Origin: Laguncularia racemosa
Taxonomy: Eukaryota > Streptophyta > Magnoliopsida > Myrtales > Combretaceae
Assembly (NCBI GenBank): GCA_037954665.1
Contig: JBBMOL010000057.1
Location: 930,001 to 994,000 of the forward strand
DNA: 64,000 nucleotides
Direction: 5' to 3'
The notes under the pieces are model-generated. The model had not been told where the DNA came from, made no database searches, and saw only the letters and a list, made by a program, of their open reading frames with translations. The position numbers were made by a program, and so were the translations under genes. Below are positions 50,471 to 60,902 of the stretch, piece after piece. Within the stretch, counting starts at the first letter, position 1, and each line of letters begins with the position of its first letter.

Positions 50471-52610
50471 CCTCTAAGTCACAAATTGAAGCAAAAAAAA
50501 ATAAAAAATTATACACGTTAATGCCAACTCACAGAGGGGAAGGAAACGTAGAAGAAAAGATGATTAAAAAAGAGAGAGAGAGAAAAATTAGAATTATATT
50601 TCGATGTTGTTATTTGATATTTTTATCCATGCATGCAATATACGTATGTTTCAATATGGTAAAATATTTAATGCAATCTTTGTCTTTTGCTTTTCATGTT
50701 ATACATAGAGGAGTAGGAATATATGAAAAAAAATATATAACTATATTTTATATAATTAAAATGGAATTGCAATATGAAGCTTGAAACTAACATTTCGTTT
50801 GGTATTGGGATGCACATTCCATGGAATTACAAATCCAACTTCTAAAATTACATGTAAATATGAAAAGATAAATAGTATCCAAACTCTTCAATTTGCTCCA
50901 AATTTATTGTTGGGTATAAAAAGAGGGGTTTTGCATGGAGATTGTTGAGTAATATTACCCTTAGATGACTAATGTAATATTATACACATTGTAAATTTCA
51001 AACAGTCACCCTTTTATGACGCGAGAAAGGTAGATTCTTGGAAATCAGGTTGTAGAAAATTGATCGACAACGAAATAATTCAATCGTAGCGAAATTTGAA
51101 ATCCCTAGAATATCCAAATTGTGTTGATATTAATTATTTCCCATCCTTACCTTCCCTTTTCTCTTTTCCAACAAATAAGCTACAAGTTATTGACATCAAT
51201 TTTTTAAGTATATATATATATTCCCAAGTTTTTTCTTTTTTAAGTAAGATGATTTATATAAGCAATGTTGAAGACATTACAAGCCATATCATTACCTTCA
51301 ATTTTTTTAAATATATATTTAGAAAAACTTTAATATTACTAGTATGTTACATGGATAAATTAATGGGAAATAATCATTAATAAAATTCTAATACATAAAA
51401 ACATGGATGGTAATTTTTCTTTCTTTAAAAAAAAAATCTCTATTATCACTATCATATATTTAAATATTATTAATATTTATCTACTACCATTTCAAACACA
51501 TAGTGTATGTTCATTTAGGGAAATTACCATTTCATTCTTCTCTTATTTTATATAAAGTTATTATTATAGTATCTAGTTAAATTTTATACACTAAATAACT
51601 GTTCTCAATACATTACTATTATTTAAGATATTGAAAAATAATTCATATTTTCTACTCATAAATTAATATTTAATTACTTATTTATCATCTTTATCATAAA
51701 TGCTTTATTATCATAAATTGTGTTGAATTTAAATTAGCTATGTAAGTTAGAGAAGTGTTAGGATTTTAAGGATATAATAAATAATTTATTTTTTATTTTT
51801 ATTTTATTCATTATTAACTTTTGTCTCAAGTAAATAAAATAATAAACATGCAATAACTATTATATCTCTATTCTTTTCTTATTATATAACAATTCAATCC
51901 TCTTTATTTCATTTAATGAAGTAAATATACTAATAACATGTCAATATCAATAAATATTTTTTTTAAGTAAAATACACCTTAGTCTTTCCAAATAAGTTTC
52001 ATGAATATATAAACACCGTTTTAGAAAATTTATAACTTCAATGGTATCTTTATAAGTTTCATAAAGGCAATCCTTGGAATGGTAAGCAATATATTACCTA
52101 AGAATTGGAGATCCGGTAACTCTATATTTTTCTTTTCAAAACCTATACTTTTACTTTTTCTTTTTTCTTTTTCCTTTTTTAATTTGCATCTATGATTTTG
52201 AAGAACGAGTTAAAATAGAGATTTTGGCACTCTTCGTTACAAACGTGGTTAGCATTTACTGTTGTGGCATCTTATTTTGAATAATGTGTATGTACTCATT
52301 TTTTTTTAATTCATGTATGCGTGCATAATATGTAAAAAAAATTGAAATTTCATATCAAAATTATTGATTAAGTATAAATAAATTTGATAAACTTTAATCA
52401 TACCCATTGCTCTCAAAATCTTATAAAAGTATGCAAATACTTCCAAAACATCTTAAAGTGAAACTTTTTTATCAACACCATAGTAGTATTTTAGGGTGGC
52501 AAGTCACTTTTTACCGATGTTTATAAGTTTTATACTTATAAATAACCTCAGGGAGACGATACAAACTTTTGAAATTCCAATTTTAAGCATGTACAAGATG
52601 GATAATACTA
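50471..52610. other. Anonymous AT-rich intergenic DNA
   Basis: No gene was recognised. ORFs 50521-50784 and 51096-51380 have AT-biased composition and no motif. A MITE-like head (CATTTCGTTTGGTATTGGG) at about 50792 has no visible partner end. Confidence 0.5.
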
Positions 52611-52891
52611 GTAATGTCATTACTCACCAACCTCATATTACAAATTAAGATGGATGGAAGAAAAATCACAAAGTAGAGATATAAACTAATCGAGTAAAGT
52701 TGAAATAATATTGATTTTGAGTTTAAATTAATTTGATTAAATTTATTTAAATTTGTTATATTTTTTTGAATATTTTTCCTAATAAAAGTAATATTAATAC
52801 TTAAATTTAATTCAAAATTGATTAATATTTAACATTGATTTGAACTTTAAGAATTACAACTCACAATCTTATTTAAATCAGAAATCATCGA
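52611..52891. repeat. 46-bp upstream copy and about 205-bp left target duplication of the LINE
   Basis: 52611-52656 is identical over 46 bp to 52892-52937 at the LINE 5' junction. 52687-52891 is a near copy (about a dozen differences in 205 bases) of 56649-56852, immediately after the LINE poly(A) tail. The second pair behaves as a target-site duplication, but it is far longer than the usual 7-20 bp. Confidence 0.85.
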
Positions 52892-52930
52892 GTAATGTCA
52901 TTACTCACCAACCTCATATTACAAATTAAG

Positions 52931-55900
52931 ATGGATGAATATAGCAGCTTGGAACATAAGAGGTCTTAACGACCCTGTCAAAATTGCTGAGGTCAAATGA
53001 GTGTGCGAGAACAATCAAACCTCCTTTATAGGGTTATTGGAAACTAAGGTCAATGCCTCAAATGAAAGTCGAATTCAAACCATCTTGGGACATAGGTGGA
53101 AAGTAACTATGAATCGCTCGGTAGTAAACACATGTGGTTGGTCTGGAACCCGACAGTTTGGGATGTCCGTATTGAGGATGTCAATTTGCAGCACATGCAT
53201 TGTGCAATCAAATGCTTGTCAACAAATACTCCACTTTTTTATTACGGTTATCTATGGCTCAAATCATGATGGGCATAGAAGATCTCTTTGGAATAGTTAG
53301 AATCCTTAGCTCCAACTCTCGCCATGAGCCCTTAGTTGGTACTTGGCGACTTTAATACTACGAGGCTCCCATCGGAAAAGCAAGGGGGAAGAGCACGAAT
53401 GATAGCAGCGATGAATGACTTCCAAAAATGTCTAGCAAACTCTGAGTTAGAGGATCTTAGATTCACTGGCAACCTCTTCACATGGACCAACTGTCAGGAG
53501 CGCAATCATATCTTAAGGAAGCTTGATAAAGTCCTAGTTAATCACCATTGGTTGAACGTCTTCCCAAGTACTCAAGCTAAGTTCAACCCCCCATCTCTAT
53601 CGAATCATTCCTTAGCGATCGCATGCATGGATATCCAGCGTAGTGTCAGGAAGCCCCCTTTCAAGTTCTTCAATTTTTGGCTTGAACATGAACTGTTCTA
53701 AGGTATAGTTATCCGAGCATGGAGCACAGAGATTATCGGTTCAAAAATGTTTTAAGTTGTCCAAAAGCTCAAATCGTTGAAACTTGAGTTGAAGAAGCTA
53801 AATCACGATGAGTTCTCTCACATATTCAATCGGGTCAAGTTGGCGCGAAACACCCTCCACCAATTCCAATCTTCCATACAAGGCATAGGTGACACATGAC
53901 ACATGGTAGATGAGAGAGCTGCTTTTAAAAAGTATTACTTATTGAGAGGTCCTGAGGAATGCCTTATCAAACAATCTAGAGTGAATTGGTTAAGGCTAGG
54001 TGATAGAAACACTTCTTTCTTCCACAAGACTATGAAGAATCTCCATAATAGAAGTGCTTTGCATAGGTTGTCAAGAGATGATGAGAGTGAGGTTGTAAGG
54101 GAAATAGAAGTCAAGTCTTTGGCTATCACTTACTTTCAGCAACTATACAATATTACTCATTCCTCCATCAACCCTAAAGAAATTCATAACTTAGTTGATA
54201 AGGAACTATTTAACCAACAGAATAATGAATTGAATGCTTCATTCTCAAATGATGGGATCAAGAGTAGTTTCTTTTCCCAAGCTAATGAAAAAGCACCTGG
54301 ACTGGATGGATACACAACCCATTTCTTCAAGGAGACATAGGGGATCATAGGAAATGATGTCTCTACTGCAGTAAGGGAATTTCTCACTACAGGCCACCTA
54401 CTTAGGGAAGTTAACTCCATTATCATTTCTCTAATTCTAAAGATAGCTAATCCTTCATGAATGGGGCAATTCTGATCCATTGCCTGTTGCAACGTACTAT
54501 ACAAAGCTATCTTTAAAATATTAGCGACGCGCCTAAAGAAAATGCTCCCTTCTCTTGTTGATAAAGAGTAAGCTGCTTTTGTTCCAGGGCATCGTATCAT
54601 GGATAATATCCTCATAGCTTAGGAGCTAGTAGCCGGATATTATTCACAAAAAGGGGCTCCTCGTTGTACATTAAAAGTGGATCTCTAGAGGGCCTATGAC
54701 TCGATCAGATGGGATTTCTTATTGGAAGTGCTCAAGGCTATGCAATTCCCTCCTTACTTTTACACCCTCATAAAATAGTGCATCACCACTCTCAAATTCT
54801 CAGTTTGCATCAATTGAGAGTTAACAGGTTATTTTTATAGTAAAAGAAGGTTAAGGCAAGGGGATCCCATTTCTTCTTATCTCTTTGTGATTGGCATGGA
54901 GGTTCTTTACACCCTAATGAGACGTCTCACACTCAATCCCAAGTTCTCCTATCATTGGAGATGTAAACTTGAAAGACTAATCCATCTTTGTTTTGCAGAT
55001 GACCTCCTCATATTCATTAAAGGTGAAATTGAATTTATTGTATTAATCAGGGATTTTCTTCAATATTTTCGTTCACTCTCAGGGTTAGTTGCCAATAACA
55101 ACAAAAGCAATATTTTCTTCTCTCGAGTTCCCTTACGAACTAAAGAAAACATCTTATGGATATCCCAATTCCAAGAAATCAAGCTTCTTGTGCATTACCT
55201 TAGTGTTCCACTCATCTCCTCTAAACTTAAGAAAGAAGACTATGATATCCTTATTAAACGCATCATGACACGCATCACATCCTGGACATCCAAATACTTG
55301 TCTTATGCAGGTAGGCTTCAGTTAGTAAAGTCTGTTATAATTTTAATGCAGGTGTTTTGGAGCTCTGTGTTTCTCTTTCCAAAGGCGCTAATAATTAGGA
55401 TTGAACAGTTGCTTAGAAATTTCTTGTAGAGTGGCAACCCCAATGTTTACTCCAAGGTTAAGGTAAAATGATATGAGGTTTGCAAACCAGTGAAGTGTGG
55501 AGGTCTTGGAATCTCGAATCTTTGCCTCTGGAACAAAGCTATCCAAATCAAGCACAGATGGCACGTTTGTAAGCATGGCCCTAGAAGTTTATGGCCGGAA
55601 TGGGTACACTCCACCCTATTAAAGGGTAGAAGCTCCCGATCTTCACGTGCACTAGCTGTTTGCTCCTAGTCATGGAAAAAGTTGTTAAAATTATGGTCTT
55701 TAGTCAGAAACAACTTTCAATGGGAGCCCAATGATGGGTTGTCCATCTTATTATGGTTAAACTACTAGCGTCTAATAGGCCCATTAGACACAATTTACAA
55801 TGTCAAAGAGATTGGAAGAACATGCTTCCCATTTTCGACCAAGCTTTACTCCTTAATGGAACATAACACCTGGTATTTACCTACTACTCCATTTTGGTTG

Positions 55901-56648
55901 GACTTCGACATCCTGACCCACATCCAACCGAATACCCCACATCCAACCGAATACCTCTAAACTCGATTGACTTTGTTGGATGCACTCTACAACTGGAGAT
56001 TACACTATCAAAAGAGGCTACAACTTCCTCAACCCTCCTAGAACCACTGTATCTTAGCATAAAGTCATATGGAATAAGACTTCTATACCCCAGGCACTCG
56101 TTTATACTATGGTCAGCCTAGATGGGTGAACTATCAACTCTCGACACACTGGTCACTAGGGGAATTACTTCCTTTGCCACATGTTTCCTATGTTAACAAG
56201 GACCTGAAGATCACACTCACTTTTTCTTCAATTATGGTTATAAATCACAGATATGGGCATCAGTTTATTCTATGCTACAATGTCCACCATCATTTAAGAA
56301 TTGGAGAGATGCTAAAACTTCTTTAATTGCAACAGTTGACTTCTCATCTCTGATCATACAGGTGTGGAGAGCGGGATTAGCTACGGCAGTATACTGCATA
56401 TGGAGAACTCATAATAAAGTACGCCTAGGCAATAACACCCCTAGTCCACATTATCTAGCTCACCAAATTAGAGTATGCACCACACTTGTACTCACTTAGT
56501 GTCCTCTTGTAATACTTTCCTTACTTAATGTGTTTTTATGTTGTTTTCTCCTTTATATGTATTTTCCATGTATTATTCCCGTCTTTTGACGGTTATATAT
56601 ATATATATATATATATATATCAATAAAGTATTAATTATCCAAAAAAAA
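52931..56648 (+). mobile_element. Decayed LINE (L1-type) ORF2: endonuclease and reverse transcriptase, no RNase H seen
   Basis: ORF2 begins at the ATG at 52935 (MNIAAWNIRGLNDP), typical of plant L1 endonuclease. A stop lies at 52998. EN pieces are GLLETKV (about 53025), VLGDFN (53339) and a catalytic-His region reading LSNHSL, where SDH is usual. RT pieces are KAPGLDGY (54290), RQGDPISSYLF (about 54855) and FADDLLIF (about 54993). The zf-RVT-like end reaches about 56499. Stops at 54337, 54685, 54776 and others, plus frame changes, make it dead. There is no ORF1. It ends ATTATCC then A8 at 56641-56648, after a (TA)n tract. C-terminal RNase H was not recognised, unlike the LINE at 5890-7800. 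Direct repeats flank it. Confidence 0.9.
56594..56620. repeat. (TA)n tract in the LINE 3' UTR
   Basis: About 13 TA units, 20 bases before the LINE poly(A) tail. Confidence 0.9.
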
Positions 56649-56852
56649 TAATTGAATAAAGTTGAAATAATATTGATTTTGAGTTTAAATTAATTTGATT
56701 AAATTTATTTAAATTCGTTATATTTTTTCGAATATTTTTCCTAATAAAAGTAATGTTAATACTTAAATTTAATTTAAAATCGATTAATATTTAATATTGA
56801 TGTGAACTTTAAGAATTATAACTCACAATCTTATTTAAATCAGATATCATGA
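56649..56852. repeat. Right target duplication of the LINE
   Basis: Starts TAATTGAATAAAGTTGAAAT directly after the poly(A) and matches 52687-52891. Most differences are C/T or G/A, as expected for old methylated DNA. Confidence 0.85.
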
Positions 56853-57479
56853 AAATTAAGTTTGAATATAATTCAATTAATTCCAAATAAATCTAAAGCT
56901 AAATCCATTCAAACGTTATATTGTTAAAGATACACATCTTACTAGTTAATAAATTTAAATAAAATTTTTCAATCGTTTCTAAACTTATAATACACTTTCA
57001 TTGACAAAGAAAATTAAATAAAAATATTAAAAAGTTTTCACATTTAGAGTTACATTTTTTTATTTAAATTACAAACATTAACATGTTTCCTTTAAGAAAT
57101 GACCTTTCTCAAACCCAACGTACAATTCGACAGGCAGCTGCCGTTGCATAGTACTGAAGAGAAGGAAAAAACAGCACATATGAAGCTGCACCAAGTTCTA
57201 GGTCGCCTCACCAGTCCACACGTTAGATCCTAGCTGTAACAGCCAAAACCACTCGTTACCAAAAGTTGGTAAGATGAAACATTTTAAAAAATGGTGAAAA
57301 ATCTCAAACAATCGAGAATTGCCATATGCCAGCACATACATTATTGACGTCCTTTTCCGAACCGAATTGACCAAAATGCCCCTGTTATTAAACACATGAA
57401 TGGAAGATTAAAGGGTAGTTAGCAGTCCATTAAATGGCAATACGAGTCACTAAGTGCAGTAATTAATGTGTCTTTAGAC
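56853..57479. other. Intergenic DNA upstream of the CRF gene
   Basis: No gene was recognised. 57100-57400 is less AT-rich. The minus-strand ORF 57198-57395 has no known motif. Confidence 0.5.
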
Positions 57480-57770
57480 TGTAGTCAAAGAAAGACCAAA
57501 AGAATTTGAAGGGCTCTCTCATCACGTGACCTGAATCTCCAATTTCGAGAGCCATTTTAAAGAAAATGGAAAAAAAAAAGAGAAAAATATAAAACTGTGT
57601 TGCCGAGTCAGCAGGCTTGGCCCGGTTTTCTCTCTCTTCCTCATTGGATCCATTTTCTCTCTCTCATTTTTTTACCGGACTTTCCTGCCACGTGTCCGCC
57701 ATCCTTAACAGTCTTTTTCGGCGCCTCCTAAAATATCTCATCTCTACGCATATAATTTTTCGTTCTCAAA
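57480..57770 (+). promoter_or_regulatory. Distal upstream region of the CRF gene with two G-boxes
   Basis: Perfect CACGTG motifs lie at 57523-57528 (ATCACGTGACC) and 57689-57694 (GCCACGTGTCCGCC, an ABRE-like context). The stretch is GC-richer than its surroundings, with CT-rich tracts between. It is 1.1-1.3 kb upstream of the CRF TATA box. It could be a distal control region or the promoter of a lost gene. Confidence 0.4.
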
Positions 57771-58250
57771 GTTAAAAATTTAAATTGACTATTGCTAAAA
57801 ATTCCTACGAGTTCACGGCAAAGTTTTAGGAAGGGTTTAGCAAATTCTTTTTTTTTTTTTTTGCCATATTATATTTTTGGGTCTATTTATTTAGGTTTTT
57901 TTGAAGACTTTTTTTTTTAAAAAAATAAGATTAATAATTTATTGATGTGCTTGTTTAGGTCTATTTATTTGGGTCTATTTATTTATGTTTAGGAATAATA
58001 TATCATACACAGATTCTTTAAATTAGAGATTTTAATTGATTCGTGACCAAAGTGAGATAATAACATTCCCTTCATGAGCAAAAGCAATTTCGGAAAGGAA
58101 ATTATGATATAAAAATCTCAAAATAAAATGAAATTCTTTTTATCATTTTGTGATTTCATCCCATATTTAAAATGGTAATTACATAGTATTAATATAGGTT
58201 AAAAAAATCTCATTTTAAAATTCTTTTTTTTTAAAGGAAATAACAATAAA

Positions 58251-58522
58251 GGCTTGATTAGGTTATCTATTTTTCATCTATATATCTAATATGTATTTTA
58301 TTTATATATATTTTTTAAATTGACATTTAAATAACTGTTTTAATATATATTTGATTAATTTATATTTTAAAACAAGATTTATAAATTGAGTTTTTCTAAT
58401 AAAAATATATATATATTTATATTTTTTTATTTAAATTTTATTTTATTACAATCAAATATTCATATTTAAATACATGTAAAATGGATACTAAATAGATAAA
58501 AATAAAATAAACCAAACAAATG
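58251..58522. mobile_element. MITE in the CRF promoter region, same family as 48255-48676
   Basis: The start GGCTTGATTAGGTTATCTAT is matched by the reverse complement of the end (CATTTGTTTGGTTTATTTTA). Internal words (CATCTATATATCTAAT, TTTATATATATTTT, AATTGACATTTAAATAACTGTTTT) line up with those in the MITE inside the CRF pseudogene. No target duplication is evident. Confidence 0.58.
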
Positions 58523-58809
58523 ATACTTATGCACATATTTATAATATTTGCAAAACATATCAATAGTATTTTTGTACCGAATAATAAAGACATTAGTTAC
58601 ATAGGTAAATATTGTCATTTAACATGTAAAGATCAATATTTACAATTGTAATGTACCTACTGGTTTGTTTTTTCAGAAGTAATAAAATGTAGTAAATTGC
58701 GTTTGCTTCAAAAATAGAAAGCAATAAATAAATTATTACCGGTATTTGGCAGAACACGAAAAATAAATAAATAAATAAAAATAATGAAACTGTTCGGTTT
58801 TACTGATCC

Positions 58810-59422
58810 TATAAAAGAGGTAGCGAGAGTTACAAACCCACCCTAACCGTACATCTTCTTCCTTATTCCCTTTTCTCTCTCCCTCTCTTTTACTACCTTC
58901 ACTGTCCTCACTCATTCAAAACTTCTATCTCTCACTCTCTCAGTGTGCCAAAGCAAAAAGTGGTTTCAAACTTGTAGAAATTCGATTTGCTTGTCTAACC
59001 CCGGTGTTTTTTCGATTCCTGCTCCTTCAGCTATACTTATTCCGTTTCCTTTTCCGGCAGAGTGTGTGCTCGGAATAAGGCATTTTCTCCTTTTTCTTTC
59101 CTTTTTTCCTTTTCGCTTTCCCTTTTCCCTATACCTTTGTTGCAAAATTAAATCCTACATATACTTGGTCTCTTTCGCTGTGTTTTATCTTGGTCAGGGT
59201 CTGTGTGTCTTCTTGTTCCTTTTCTTCTTTTTTGCTCCTTCACGCACGCACGCACGCAATCCTTTTTCTCTTCTTTTTGTGCCCTTACTTTCCTTGAAAT
59301 CTCTTTCTCTCTCTATTTATCGCGCCGATTCCTCACTCTCACTCGCTCACTCTCTCACTCCATGTTAGTAGTGAAAAACAAAACATCACTTTGAATTTTG
59401 AGGAGAAACTTGGGAGAAAAAA
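58810..59422 (+). promoter_or_regulatory. Core promoter and 5' leader of the CRF gene
   Basis: TATA box TATAAAAG at 58810-58817 is followed by a long CT-rich leader (tracts at 58868-58890, 58925-58940 and 59300-59360) and a (CGCA)n-type run at 59240-59257. The transcription start is expected near 58840, giving about 580 bases of leader. The whole leader contains a single ATG before the gene's own (see 59362-59394). The 141-codon frame through 58943-59368 begins at GTG and is not considered a gene. Confidence 0.65.
59362..59394 (+). CDS. Upstream ORF in the CRF leader (10 residues)
   Basis: ATG at 59362 opens MLVVKNKTSL and stops at TGA 59392-59394, 28 bases before the main ATG at 59423. It is the only upstream ATG after the TATA box. 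Such a short uORF close to the main start commonly lowers translation or makes it conditional. Its presence is seen; the effect is inferred. Confidence 0.5.
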   Translation: MLVVKNKTSL

Positions 59423-60337
59423 ATGGCTCATCCTATTAAGTACACTCAACACTGTACTAGTCACACCAAAATAGTCCGACCCGATTCACACACCGAGCCA
59501 AAACCACAGTCCGATAACCGAGTCGTAAGAGTCTCTTATACTGACGGTGACGCCACCGATTCATCTAGCGATGAAGAGTCCGAGTTTTTAACCCGTCCAC
59601 GTCGGAGGGTGAAGAAGTACGTCCATGAAATTACCATTCAGTCCTCGAGCAAAGAGGTGAGGAATACTCGTAGGAAGGTGACTGGGAGTGGGGTGTTTCC
59701 CGGAACCCGCCGGGACGTGAAGCGCACGCCCGGTGGAAAGAAGTTCAGGGGCGTGAGACAAAGGCCTTGGGGGAAATGGGCGGCTGAGATAAGAGACCCC
59801 ACGCGACGCATGAGGATCTGGTTGGGTACTTATGACACTGCTGAAGAAGCCGCCATGGTATACGACAACGCGGCTATCCAGCTGCGTGGCCCCGACGCGC
59901 TCACCAATTTCTCTAACCCCAAAGCATCCTCCTCAAATGGTGACAACGCCGCGTCTTCTCCGACGTCCGTACTCCGGTGTCAATCTCCGGAGGAGACCTC
60001 GTCTTCGCCAGAAGCGTCCTCATCATCGCCGGCGGTGAAGGATTCTGTCGCAGAGGTAAAAGAAGGGTCTCGCGTATCTGAGAATTTTTCTGAGTTCTCG
60101 AGCTATACGTCACCGTTTGGTGATTTATTTCCGGATGGTTTTAACGTGTTTAATGTTGACGGGTCGGGTTTCTTTCAAGAACCGGTTTTTGGAGAAAGCA
60201 TTTTAAGGGATAATATTTTTGGAGATATCAATGATGTGTCTTTAGACCCGGTAAGTGATTTTGGATTCGGGTCATCTGCTTGGCATGTAGAAGATATTGG
60301 GGATATATTCGGGTCGGATCCTGTCATGGCCATTTGA
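59423..60337 (+). CDS. AP2/ERF transcription factor, cytokinin response factor (CRF/PTI6-like)
   Basis: An intronless ORF of 304 residues. The CRF domain is at about 33-70 (RVVRVSYTDGDATDSSSDEE, then a basic stretch RPRRRVKKYV). The AP2/ERF DNA-binding domain is at 107-166, with KFRGVRQRPWGKWAAEIRD, WLGTYDTAEEAA and YDNAA; A and D at the ERF-type positions are kept. SPTSVL at 179-184 is the putative phosphorylation motif of CRF proteins. The C-terminal part is Ser-rich, then acidic and aromatic, a likely activation region. CRFs are nuclear, bind GCC-box-like DNA, and act in cytokinin, auxin and stress responses; PTI6 is the tomato relative linked to defence genes. A TATA box, a long leader with one uORF, and G-boxes further upstream suggest regulated expression. 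A decayed partial copy lies at 48111-49605. The exact orthologue number (CRF2, 3, 4 and so on) cannot be set. Confidence 0.95.
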   Translation: MAHPIKYTQHCTSHTKIVRPDSHTEPKPQSDNRVVRVSYTDGDATDSSSDEESEFLTRPRRRVKKYVHEITIQSSSKEVRNTRRKVTGSGVFPGTRRDVKRTPGGKKFRGVRQRPWGKWAAEIRDPTRRMRIWLGTYDTAEEAAMVYDNAAIQLRGPDALTNFSNPKASSSNGDNAASSPTSVLRCQSPEETSSSPEASSSSPAVKDSVAEVKEGSRVSENFSEFSSYTSPFGDLFPDGFNVFNVDGSGFFQEPVFGESILRDNIFGDINDVSLDPVSDFGFGSSAWHVEDIGDIFGSDPVMAI

Positions 60338-60902
60338 AAGAACATGTATCGGGTTTTCCTTATAATATCAATGTTTTTGGCCGAGTTTTGTGGCGGAAAA
60401 GCGAGAAAATAGGATGGGAATGGCTGTTTTATATTTTCCAAAAATTTTCCGTTTATTATTTGTTTATTTTTTCTTACTTTTTTTTGTTATTATCTTAAAA
60501 CACATATAATATGAAATACAAAACATATCCATCACAGAAATCGTGATGGAGGAGTTTGTAATTTATATATTAAATGTTTTTTATTATCATTAGTTTAATT
60601 TTCAGTTATTATTTCCTTTATGAGCTCTGGTGTTGGACACGTCTTTGTTTTAAAGGTAATATATGTGGCCAACAGTTGTTAATTCAGCCTCGTCTGTTTG
60701 GATGACCTAATTAAGGGTTAAACTGTATATTTAGTGCAACTTTCATATGGCAAATATTTTAAAGTTGAAACACAGTTTAAAAAAAAAAAGAAAAAGAAAA
60801 AGAAAATTGTTTATAGAGTACAATGGAAAATAGGCAAATACACATCAAGAATCACTCTACGATGTTAATGTGAAACTTTATAAAATAACATGAAGTATTG
60901 GA
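60338..60902 (+). other. 3' UTR and flank of the CRF gene, shared with the pseudogene
   Basis: T-rich sequence follows the TGA. Its wording is matched in the pseudogene copy from 48878 to about 49605, so the duplicated DNA extends at least to 60902. The poly(A) site is probably within 200-350 bases of the stop, but no single signal stands out. Confidence 0.55.

Noticed and set aside
54184..54615. 143-codon minus-strand ORF
   Set aside because: Antisense of the plus-strand LINE reverse transcriptase.
58943..59368. 141-codon plus-strand frame in the CRF leader
   Set aside because: It starts at GTG, has no ATG, and its Ser/Leu/Phe-rich content simply reflects the CT-rich leader.
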